From Piliocolobus tephrosceles (lineage: Eukaryota; Chordata; Mammalia; Primates; Cercopithecidae), in contig NC_045452.1 in the NCBI RefSeq assembly GCF_002776525.5, positions 23,033,884-23,097,883 of the forward strand: DNA of 64,000 nt, in the 5' to 3' direction. A program made the translations under genes and the position numbers. Under the pieces are notes generated by a model, which ran no database searches, had not been told where the DNA came from, and saw only the letters and a program-made list of their open reading frames with translations. Positions 34,001 through 46,000 of this stretch are shown here, piece by piece. Each line of letters begins with the position of its first letter. Positions within the stretch are counted from its first letter, which is position 1.

Positions 34001-37000
34001 ATACAAACCATTTTGGCATTCTTAAGACTGGAAACTCTGCAAAGGGCTCCTAACAGCTGGAGAGTGGGGTGTGCATATGCATGGGGTGGCCTGGGAAGGC
34101 TCCTTGTAAGAGGTGGCATTTGGGCTTAGTCTGAATGAGAATCAGCTAGTCAATGTGAAAAGACTTCAGGCAGCTGAAAAATAGGAGCCGAGAGACAAAA
34201 GACGAAGCAGCAGGCTGTGAGCCTGGGGGCACGCTGTGGGTAGACTCCAGAAGACAACATGACATGGGCTTTGGGTGGAAGGGAAGTGAGGGGTCAGATC
34301 AGGCAAGAGCCTTGAATGCCAGGCCAAGAACTGTGCGCCTCAGCCTGAGAGCACCAGGCTTTGAGGTGGCTGAGGGATACGGAAGTAACATCCCCGGACC
34401 CGAAGAGAGCAGATGCACAGGAAGATGGGCTGGAGTGCCCTCCCGGGAGTGTGAGGCAGCAACACTGGCAACAGAGAGGGACCTGCCGGCCAGCGTGACA
34501 AGTGCAGGAGAGGAGCTGCCTGTTCACGGAGCAGGGGACATGCAGAAGCTGGTGGTTCCCTGGACAAGCAGGAGGAGGGAGGGAGGAACCACAAATGCCT
34601 CCAGGGTTTCTGGTGGTGACTGGCAGATGGAGGTGGCCATCTCCAAGCCACGGCCAGGATCAGCTTTAGGCAGGAGGATCTGGAGCTCTCCTGGAAACCT
34701 CCTGGGCTGGAGAGAACTACACTCCCTCATCCCACCAGGAGAAATGGTCAGAGAGGAGGCTCCGCCAGAGACTGGAGCAGAAATGGGGCAGAAAGAGAGT
34801 TTTCTTCACCATCTTTTCTAACTTGAAATTCTTTTTTTTTTTGAGATGGAGTCTTGCTCTCTCTCTCCCAGGCTGCAATGTAATGGCATGATCTCAGCTC
34901 ACTGCAACCTTCACCTCCCAGGTTCAAGTGATTCTTCTGCCTCAGCATCCTGAGTAGCTGGGATTACACACACCTGCCATCATGCCCCGCTAATTTTTGT
35001 ACTTTTGTAGACACAGGGTTTCAGCATGTTGGCCAGGCTGGTCTTTAACTCTTGACCTCAGGTGATCCACCTCCACTCAGCCTCCCAAAGTGCTGGAATT
35101 ACAGTTGTGAGCCACTGCACCTGGCCTGACTTGAAATGAAATTCTTTTATATACAATCACTGAAATGAACCTCCTTTTTTTTCTTTTTTTCGAGACGTAG
35201 TCTTGCTCTGTCACCCAGGTTGGAGTACAGTGGCATGATCTTGGCTCACTGCAACCTCCACCTTCTGGGTTCAAGCAATTCTCCTGCCTCAGCCTCCCAA
35301 GTAGCTGGGAACACAGGCAGGTGCCACCATGCCCAGCTAATTTTTTTATTTTTAGTAAAGACAGGGTTTTGCCATGTTGGCCAGGCTGGTATCAAACTCC
35401 TGACCTCAAGTGATCTGCCCACCTCGGCCTCCAGAAGTGCTGGGATTATAGGCAGGAGCCACCACACCCAGCCAGAAATGAATTTTCTTAACCTACATTC
35501 CAAATCCTAGCTTCACAAGCCAGGTGCAGTGGCACGCACCTGTAATCCCAGCTACTTGGGAGGCTGACATGGGAGGAATGTTTGAGCCCAGGAGTTCAAG
35601 ACCAGCCGGGGCGACATAGCAAGACCCTATCTTTAAAAAAAATAAAGGCCGGGTGCAGTGGCTCACGCCTGTAATCCCAGCGCTTTGGGAGGCCAAGGCA
35701 GGTAGATCACAAGGTCAGGAGATCAAGACCATCCTGGCTAACACGGTGAAACCCCGTCTCTACTAAAAATACAAAAACTTAACTGGGCGTGGTGGCGGGT
35801 GCCTGTAGTCCCAGCTACTCGGGAGGCTGAGGCAGAAGAATGGTGTGAACCTGGGAGGCGGAGCTTGCAGTGAGCTGAGATCGCACCACTGCACTCCAGC
35901 CTGGGTGACAGAGTGAGACTCTGTCTCAAAAATAAAATGAAATAAAACATTAAAAATAGGGGCCGGGAGCGGTGGCTCAAGCCTGTAATCCCAGCACTTT
36001 GGGAGGCCGAGACGGGCGGATCACTAGGTCAGGAGATCCAGACCATCCTGGCTAACACAGTGAAACCCCGTCTCTACTAAAAAATACAAAAAACTAGCCA
36101 GACGAGGTGGCGGGCACCTGTAGTCCCAGCTACTTGGGAGGCTGAGGCAGGAGAATGGCATGAACCTGGGAGGCGGAGTTTGCAGTGAGCTGAGATCCGG
36201 CCACTGCACTCCAGCCTGGGCGACAGAGCGAGACTCCGTCTCAAAAAAAAAAAAAAAAATTTTTTTTAAATAAAAGATAAATAGAGGCTGGGCACAACCA
36301 GGGTGAGGGGCTCAGTAACATCGGTGTGCGCACTCATCACTGACTAGAAATCTGCACCCTCAGGGCCTGCCATGTGCAGCCCTGTGCCAGGAAGACACAC
36401 TGAGAGGCTGCGGACCTGAAGAGACAGCCAGCCCTGCTCTTCCCTCAGCCAGGCAAGCCTTTCTGTGTTGCCCCTTTCTATTTCCTTCCACACGCCCGCA
36501 CACATGCACTCAGAGACTGGGAACTCAGTGCAGGTCAGTCTGAGCCCTGGGAATGAGGAAATGGGAAGCCACCCATGACGGCAGCAAACCAAAGCAGAGA
36601 GTGGTGTGGAAAAAGGGAGGAGCCAGAGAAAGATGACGATGGCTGCATGGGCTGTGTGCAGAGAAGTCATGAAGGAGCAGGACTGTGAGGTGCAGGAAGG
36701 GGTTGCTGGGAAAGGCGGGGCATCATATTGGGGGGAAATCCACAGTGAACCAAACCACGCAGCTCAGGAGGACCCAGGAGTGTGTGGTCTCAGCTCTCTC
36801 ACCTCCCTGAAGTCCCCACCCTTGGGGTTCCTCCCCTGTCAGTCCCTGTGCTCCCACCCTCCCCTCCTGTCAGAACACAGGGCACATGCTGGGTTTGCCA
36901 GGCTTCCATTCCAGCAGCTCAATCACCCACAGGGCTTATCTTAGGCTCCAGAAAGAATAAAGTATGAGAAAAGCCCTGGGAACTGCCAAAGACGGTCCTG

Positions 37001-40000
37001 TGTGTGGAGGGGAAGAACAGCTCGTTTGCTTACCAGGGCGGGTGGGATCTCAGTCCGCAGCCTCCCTGTGAACATGTCACTCCAGTGGCAGCGCTGCGGC
37101 GGAAAGAAGACAAGAGTTAGTGGGAGAGGCCCCTGGAGGCCGACAGTGAAGCCTCATCCTGGTGGATTGGAATTACCCGAACATCGCAAGACTTCCTTTT
37201 TTTTTTTGAGATGGAGTTTCGCTCTTGTTGCCCAGGCTGGAATGCAGTGGCGCGATCTCGGCTGACCACAACCTCCACCTCCCGGGTTCAGGTAATTCTC
37301 CTGCCTGTGTCTCCAGAGTAGCTGGGATTACAGACATCTGCCACTATGCCTGGCAACTTTTGTACTTTTAGTAGAGACAGGGTTTCTCCATTTTGGTCAG
37401 GCTGGTCTCGAACTCCCGACCTTAGGTGATCTGCCCACCTCGGCCTCCAAAAGTGCTGGGATTACAGGTGTGAGCCACCGCACCCAGTCCGCAAGACTTA
37501 ATTGAGCTTTGTTTGTGAAAAGCTGGACCCATTCTGGCTGTAGCTGGTGGGACCTGGAGTCCTGTCCTCAAATCAAGAGGCCTCCAAGGGTTATTGGGGG
37601 CTCAGAAGTGTCAGCAAAATCCCTGACTTATACAACCCTCTACGTGGACGTGTGACATGGTTATGGATGACAGAGAAACATGAATGTAAACAACACAGAA
37701 TTCTGCGTTGAGGGCCAGTGGCTCATGCCTGTAATCCCAGCACTTTGGGAGGCCAACGCGGGCAGATCACTTGAGGTCAGGAGTTCCAGACCAACCTAGC
37801 CAACATAGTGAAACCCCATCTCTACTAAAAATACAAAAATGAGCACAGTGACGGGGACTTTTTAAAAAAGGGAGAGCAGGCCTCAGGCTCAGAGCCATTA
37901 AACAGCAACAGCGTCCAACAATAATTCAGTAACACTATTTTCTTTCCTTTATTATAAGGAATGTCAGCTTTCCATTCATAGAAGTGCTTTGAAATTACAT
38001 GAAAGTTAGCTGGTTTTTTCATTTTTTTTAAGAGATGGGTTCTCACTCTGTCGCCTAGGCTGGAGTGCAGTGGCACAATCATAGCTCACTGTAACCTTGA
38101 CCTAGTGGCTTCAAGCGACCCTCCCACCTTAGCCTCCAGAGGACCCACAATTACAGGCATGTGACACCACTCCTGGTACGATTTAAAGAAAGTATTAGGC
38201 AATTCATGGAGATAGTAGATTGGTAGTTACCACAGGCCTGGAAGGTTAGAGGGAGGGGAGGCTGAAGGTTAATTAACGGAGACAAGTATAAAGTTAGAAG
38301 AAACAAGACCTAGTGTTCAATAGGTCAACAGGGTAACTATCGTTTACATTAATCTATTATACATTTCAAAATAGCTAGAAGATGCCGGGAGCAGTGGCTC
38401 ACACCTGTAATCCCAGCACTTCGGGAGGCGGAGACAAGATCACCTTAGGTCAGGAGTTTGAGAGTAGCCTGGCCAACGTGCCAAAACCCCATCTCTACTA
38501 AAAGTATAAAAATTAGCCCGGCGTGGTGGCGCACGCCTGTAGTCCCAGCTACTCAAGAGGCTGAGGCAGGAGAATCGCTGGAACCCGGGAGGCAGAGGTT
38601 GTGCTGAGCTGAAAATGCACCACTGGATAGCAGCCTGGGCGACAGGGTGTCTCAAAAAAAAAAAGCTGACAGAGAATAATTTGCATGTTCCTAGCATAAA
38701 GATAAATATTTAAGGGGATGGATACCTCAATTACCCCTTATTTATTTATTTATTTATTTTTGAGACAGAGTCTCATCCTGTCGCGCCCAGGCTGCAGTGC
38801 AGTGGCGCATTCTCGGCTCACTGCAACCTCTGCCTCCTGAGTTCAACTGATTCTCCTGCCTCAGTCTCCCAAGTAGCTAGGATTACAGGCACCTGCTACC
38901 ACGCCCGGCTAATTTTTTGTATTTTTAGTAGAGATAGGGTTTCGCCATATTGGCCAAGCTGGTCTTGAACTCTCGACTTCAGGTGATCCACCCGCCTCAG
39001 TCTCCAAAAGTGCTGGGATTACAGGTGTGAGCCACCGCGCCTGGCCTATTTTATCTATTTATTTATTTATTTATTTTTTGAGACAGAGTTTTACTGTTAT
39101 CGCCCAGGCTAAGAGTGCAATGGTGTGATCTCGGCTTCCTGCAACCTCCACCTCCCAAGTTCAAGTGATTCTCCTGCCTCTGTCTCCAGAGTAATTTTTG
39201 TATTTTTTTTTTTTAAGTAGAGATGGGGTTTCACCATGTTGGCCACGCTAGTGTCGAACTCCTGACCTCAGGTGATCCACCTGCCTCAGCCTCCCAAACT
39301 GCTAGGATTACAGGCATGAGAGCCACTGTGCCCAGCCCTCCCTTATTTTTTATTTTGAGACAGGGTCTCACTCTGTCGCCCAGGCCAGAGCATAGTCGTG
39401 CAAACACGGCTCACTGCAACCTTGACCTCCCAGGCTCAAGCCATCCTCCCACCTCAACCTCTCAAATAGCTGGGACTACATGTGTGTACCACCACACCCA
39501 GCTAATTTTTGTATCTTTTGTAGAGGTGGGAATCTCCCTATGTTGTCCAGGCTTATCTCAAACTCCTGGGATCAAGTGATCCACTCCCACCTTACATACT
39601 AAGGAAGTTGGTTTTTGCAGAAAAATCTGCATATCCACCAATAAGGCAGACCATGAACACACGTGGGGCCTCAGCTGGCTGCTCTACACCAGATCTATTT
39701 AGCAGTTACACCTGTATGCAGGTCCATAGTGCCGGGAACAGGCAGTCAGAGCCCGAGCGCCACAGTCCCTCACAACAGATACTGGCATGTCACTGTGAAC
39801 AAAGCTCCCCAAACCCAACTCTGACGAGCTGAACAGTCAGCACAGGACTCTAGAGCACACCGCCTGGGTTCTAATCCTGATTTGGCTGACTCCAGCCATC
39901 GCTGCCCCTCTCCAGCCTCTAGTATCCTCTCTGAAATGAGGTTTTAGGTCCTAACGATCTCCCATGTGAACAGCCAAGCAGTTAAGAGCTTGCTTGGGCT

Positions 40001-43000
40001 GGGCACATTGGCTCACGCTTATAATCCCAGCACTTTGGAAGGTCAAAGTGGGAAGACTGCTTGAGCCTAGGAGATCAAGATCAGACTGGGCAACAGAGCA
40101 AGACCCCATCACTAAAAAAATAATAAGTAAAGAAAAGAAATGAGGCCGGGCGTGGTGGCTCAAGCCTGTAATCCCAGCACTTTGGGAGGCCGAGACGGGT
40201 GGATCACGAGGTCAGGAGATCGAGACCATCCTGGCTAACACGGTGAAACCCCGTCCTACTAAAAAATACAAAAATTAGCCGGGCGAGGTGGCGGGCGCCT
40301 GTATTCCTAGCTACTCGGGAGGCTGAGGCAGGAGAATGGCGTGAACCCGGGAGGCGGAGCTTGCAGTGAGCTGAGATCCGGCCACAGTACTCCATCCCGG
40401 TCGACNNNNNNNNNNNNNNNNNNNNNNNNNNNNNNNNNNNNNNNNNNNNNNNNNNNNNNNNNNNNNNNNNNNNNNNNNNNNNNNNNNNNNNNNNNNNNNN
40501 NNNNNACATCCTGGCTAACACAGTGAAACCTCATCTCTACTAAAAATACAAAAAAATTAGCCGGACTCGTGGTGGGAGCCTGTAATCCCAGCTACTTGGG
40601 AGGCTGAAGCAGGAGAATTGCTTGAACCCAGGAGGCAGAGCTTGCAGTGAGCAGAGATTGCGTCACTGAACTGAAGCCTGGGCGACAGAGTGAGACTCCA
40701 TCTCAAAAATCAAAAAAAGACAACTTGCCTCTGTTGCGAGGAGTGTAGGGAGCTGGCAGTCTCTAGCTACAGCACCTTCCTATCGCTGCAGCATTTGAGC
40801 TGAGGCCTGGCCACTTCTGCCCAATACGAGACTCCTTTCATGGGCAGTCTTTGCTCTGAAACTCCCAGAGGGTGGGTCTGTCAGAGCAGCCTCACAGTCA
40901 GAGGCTCCTGCTGGTTATTTCTGCAACCTTCCAACCTCATATGTGACATATCTACATTGTGAGCAGAAGGCTCTCCCTACTTTATCTTTCACAGGTGTCA
41001 CTCCAATAATCCTCCTGCACCCCAACACCCTCTCAGGGACTGCTGACTACAGGAAGAGGGTCCCTAGCCAATGCTGTGTGCCCTGGGGAGGCCAGAGGAA
41101 GAGGAGCTGCTTGGGGGACAGCCACACAGGCAAGGGCCTGGAAGAGACTGGACACAGGCAGGGGTCGTGGAAGTGTGAACAGAAGCTTGTTCAAACTAGC
41201 CTGGGCCTGTTCGCCCCACTCTGCTCACCTTCAACTCCGACTTCTTCTCTAAGGCCTTGGCGATGACCCTGGCTGCTTCCACGCCCACTGTGTTGCCTTC
41301 CAGACGCAGAGCCTCCAAGCTGTCAAAGTCTTCAATCTCTTTGATCACATCTTTAGCTGCCAGGGACCGAAGAGCAGAACTTTAGGCTTTTGGAATCACA
41401 AACAGCTAAGGTAGGAGAGAGGTTGGCAACCACCTTGCCACTCAACAGTTTATGGTGCACCTACCGTGTGATGAGCCCTGGTTTACAGAGAATCAGACAG
41501 GCTCACGGTCCAGAGTACAGAGCTATGCACATGATTTATCTGTAATGAATGTTAAAATCAGGCATGTAGAGACGCTTGGGAGCTGAGGGAAAAGAGCAAC
41601 TGGCGGCTCACAGCAAAGAAGACTTTGCCAAGTGGGTGGTGTGTGTGGAGCCTCCAAAGATGGGCAGTGTACCAGGTCAAACAGAGAAACGGCACCCAAG
41701 CCAGAGAGCCAGCAGGCACGACGGCACAAAGGCCTTCATTGTTAAATGATTTATGTGGGGGGGTGTTTGCTCACTACTGTACTATTTTATTGTGATGAAA
41801 CATTCCAAACCACCTAAATGTCCATCAAGAGAAGACAGAAGGCCCAGCGCAGTGGCTCACGCCTGTAATCCCAGTACTTTGGGAGGCTAAGGCAGGTGGA
41901 TTGCTTGAGCTCAGGAGTTTAAGACCAGCCTGGGCAACATGGTGAAACACCGTCTCTACTAAAAATACAAAAATTAGCTGGGCGTATTGGTGGGTGTTTG
42001 TAATCCCAACTACCTGGGAGGCTGAGGCAGCAGCATGTCTTGAACCTGGGAGGAGGAGGGTGCAGTGAGCCAAGATCGTGTCAATGCCCTCCAGCCTGGG
42101 AGACAGAGCAAGACTCCATCTTAAAAAAAAAAAAAAAAAAAGACCGGGCGCGGTGACTCAAGCCTGTAATCCCAGCACTTTGGGAGGCTGAGAAGGGTGG
42201 ATTGAGACCATCCTGGCTAACATAGTGAAACCCCGTCTCTACTAAGAAAACACACAAAAAAAACTAGCCGGGCGAGGTAGTGGGCGCCTGTAGTCCCAGC
42301 TACTCGGGAGGCTGCGGCGGGAGAATGGCGTAAACCCAGGAGGCGGAGCTTGCAGTGAGCTGAGATCCGGCCACTGCACTCCAGCCTGGGCGACAGAGCA
42401 AGATTCTGTCTCAAAAAAAAAAAAAAAAAAACAAAAAAGTCAGGTGTGGTGGTAAACGCCTGTAATCCCAGCATTTTGGGAGGCCAAGGCAGGCGGATCA
42501 CAAGGTCAAGAGTTCAAGACCAGCCTGACGAACATAGTGAAACCCCATCTTTACTAAAAATACCAAAATTAGCTGGGCATATGGCACGCGCCTGTAATCC
42601 CAGCTACTCAGGAGGCTGAGGCAGGAGAATCACCTGAATCTGGGAGGCGGAGGTTGCGGTGAGCCGAGATCACAACACTGCACTCCAACCTGGGCGACAG
42701 AGCAAGACTCTATCTCAAGGAAAAAAAAAAAAAAAGCCTGGTATGGTGGCGTGCACCTGTAGTCTCAGCTACTTGGGAGGCTGAGGTGAGAGGATCAGCT
42801 GAGCCTGAGAAGTTGAGGCTGCAGTGAGCCATGATCATGCCATAGCACTCCAGCCGGGGGGACAGAGCAAGACATTGCCCTCTCAAAACAAAACAAACAA
42901 ACAAACAAACAAAAGAGACAGACAGGAAGACAGAGAGGAGGACAGAGGTTCACTGTGGCACGTTATATAAATAGTTATACCAGCACTGCTATGTAAGACA

Positions 43001-46000
43001 CAGGTGTTTTTGACTTGGAAAAAACTGTCATAGCAATAAGTGAAAAATTAGGTTACTCAAACATTTGGTCTGATCACTCTTTAAAAACATATGCATTCGG
43101 CCGGGCACGGTGGCTCAAGCCTGTAATCCTAGCACTTTGGGAGGCCGAGACAGGCGGATCACGAGGTCAGGAGTTCGAGACCATCCTGGCTAACATGGTG
43201 AAACCCCATCTCTACTAAAAAATACAAAAAAAAGCTAGCCAGTCGAGGTGGCGGGCGCCTGTAGTCCCAGCTACTCAGGAGGCTGAGGTAGGAGAATGGC
43301 GTAAACCCGGGAGGCGGAGCTTGCAGTGATCTGAGATCCTGCCACTGCACTCCAGCCCAGGCGACAGAGCGAGACTCCGTCTCAAAAAAAAAAAAAAAAA
43401 AAGTATGCATTCACATATAAATACACATGCACACATGTGCATAAAACAAGGTCCAGAAACATAGAAACCAAATGTTACAGCAGTTCTCTCTAGCTGGTAG
43501 GATAATGGGTGATTGTGTGTTTTTCCACTACTTGGAGTAAAATGTTCTCAATATATCAGGTTATACAACAACTTTTCAAAGATCTATAATCCCAATTAAA
43601 AACAAAATGGGTCGGGTGTGGTGGCTTACACCTGTAATCCCAGCACTTTGGGAGGCCGAGACAGGCAGATCACCTGAGGTCAAGAGTTTGAGACCACCCT
43701 GTCCAATACGATGAAATCCTGTCTCTGACTAAAACTACAAAAATTAGCTGGGCATGCTGCCATGTGCCTGTAATCCCAGCTACTGGGGAGGCTGAGACAG
43801 GAGAATTGCTTGAACCTGGGAGGCGGAGGTTGCAGTGAGCCGAGATCAAGACATTGCGCTAAAGCCTGGGCAGCAGCAAAACTCCGTTTCAAAAACAAAC
43901 AAAATAAAATGAACTCAGCTATGTACAGGGGGAAAAAAAAAAAAAAGACCAGGCTGGGCGCAGTGGCTCACGCCTGTAATCCCAGCACTTTGGGAGGCCA
44001 AGGTAGGCAGATCATGAGGTTAGGAGTTCAAGACCAGCCTAGCCAACATGATGAAACCCCGTCTCTACTAAAAATAGAAAAATTAGCTGGGCATGGTGGC
44101 GCATGCCTGTAATCCCAGCTGCTCGGGAGGCTGAGGCACAATTGCTTGAACTGGGACCCAGGAGGCGGAGGTAGCAGTGAGCGAGATCTTGTCACTACAC
44201 TTCAGCCTGGGCTATAGAGCGAGAGCGTGTCTCAATGACAAAAAAAAAAAAAAGACTATGCGCTAGAAATAAAATGTCCTGAAATTAACAGTTGTTATAT
44301 CCCTGGGGTTATATGAAAGTGAGAATATGTTTTTTCCCTGTTCTTTGAATGTTTCTGTATTCTGTAATAAACCTGCATTAATCGTATAATCTGAACAAAA
44401 CCAACTTACATGAAGCAAAAAGCTGAGTCTGGCTGGTACAGGATGGAGTAGGGTGACATGTGGGAGGGAGAGACAGAGATGGGTATGGGAAATAAAGTTT
44501 GAACTTGACCTTCTGGTCAAGAAGGTCTTGAGAAAGGACTTACAACCTATTAGGTGTTCCCTAAGAAGTTGTCCAAGGTGGGCCAAGTTTCCCTGGTTGG
44601 GCCAGAACCCAAGGATGCCTCACTCATGCAGGTACCTTTACTTCCAGATGCCAGGGGATTCAGGGTTGGTCAGTGCCAGCCAAGCCTTGGCAAGGGATGA
44701 AAAGACTTCCTGGGTGCTCTTAAGGTAAAAGTGAGGCCTCTCCCTGCCTTACTTCCCAGAGCCTTTTCACAGAGTATATTCACATTTTGCCTTCACTTAG
44801 TTACCTGGGTACATCATTCCTATTCCAGATTTGCTACTTCTTAGGGGCTGGGTAAGTTGCGCACCCCTGGGGACTTACAAAATGGGAGACACCACATCCA
44901 GCCTGTGCTGGGAGAGCAAAGTTAACTGGATGAATTTCAGAGCCAGCCAAACTCGAGTTTTCTTTTTTTTTTTTAGACAGTCTCGTTCTGTCACCGAGGC
45001 TGGAGTACAGTGGCCCAATCTCGGCTCACTACAACCTCCACCTCCCGGGTTCAAGCAATTCTCCTGCCTCAGCCTTCCAAGAGTAGCTGGGATTACAGGT
45101 GTCCACCACTACGCCTGGCTAATTTTTGTATTTTTAGTAAAGAGAGGCTTTCTCCATGTTGGCCAGGCTGGTCTGGAACTCCTGACCTCAGGTGATCTGC
45201 CCATCTCGGCCTCCCAAAGTGCTGGGATTATAGGCGTGAGCCACTGCACCTGGCCCAAACTTGAGTTCTAATTCCAGCTCCACTCATTAAAGCTGTGCCC
45301 TTAGGCATGTCATACCACCTCCCTAAACCTCAGTTTTCTAATCTGCAAAATGGAAATACAATCCACCTCAAGATATTTTGTGAAGATAAACTGAGATACT
45401 ATTTATCTGGCACTTAATATCCTTATCTGACACAGTATTCAATAAATGGCATTTAGTATCAAATCCATGTTTCCTAAACGAAGCTCAATGTCTAATTAGA
45501 AGCACAGGAATAGGGATTTCACTGGACCTCTGTGAAAGTCCTAGCTCTGCTATTTATCAAATGTATGACCTTGGCCAAGTTACTTAAGTTTCCTAAATCC
45601 TTTTTTCTCATTTATAAAACAGCAACATTCCTATCTGTCTCCCACAAGGGTGATGCAAGCATCAAAAGTGATAAACAAGGTCAAAGTGGGCGGATCACCT
45701 GAAGTCAAGAATTTGAGACCAGCCTGGCCAACATGGCAAAACCCAGTCTCTATTAAAAATACAGAAATAGGCCAGGCGCAGTGGCTCACGCCTGTAATCC
45801 CCCCAGCACTTTGGGAGGCCGAGGTGGGAGGACCACGAGGTCAGGAGATCGAGACCGTCCTGGCTAACATGGTAAAACCCCGTCTCTACCAAAAATACAA
45901 AAAATTAGCCGGGCGTGGTGGTGGGCGCCTGTAGTCCCAGCTACTTAGGAGGCTGAGGCAGGAGAAAGGCGTGAACCCGGGAGGCATAGTTTGTAGTGAG

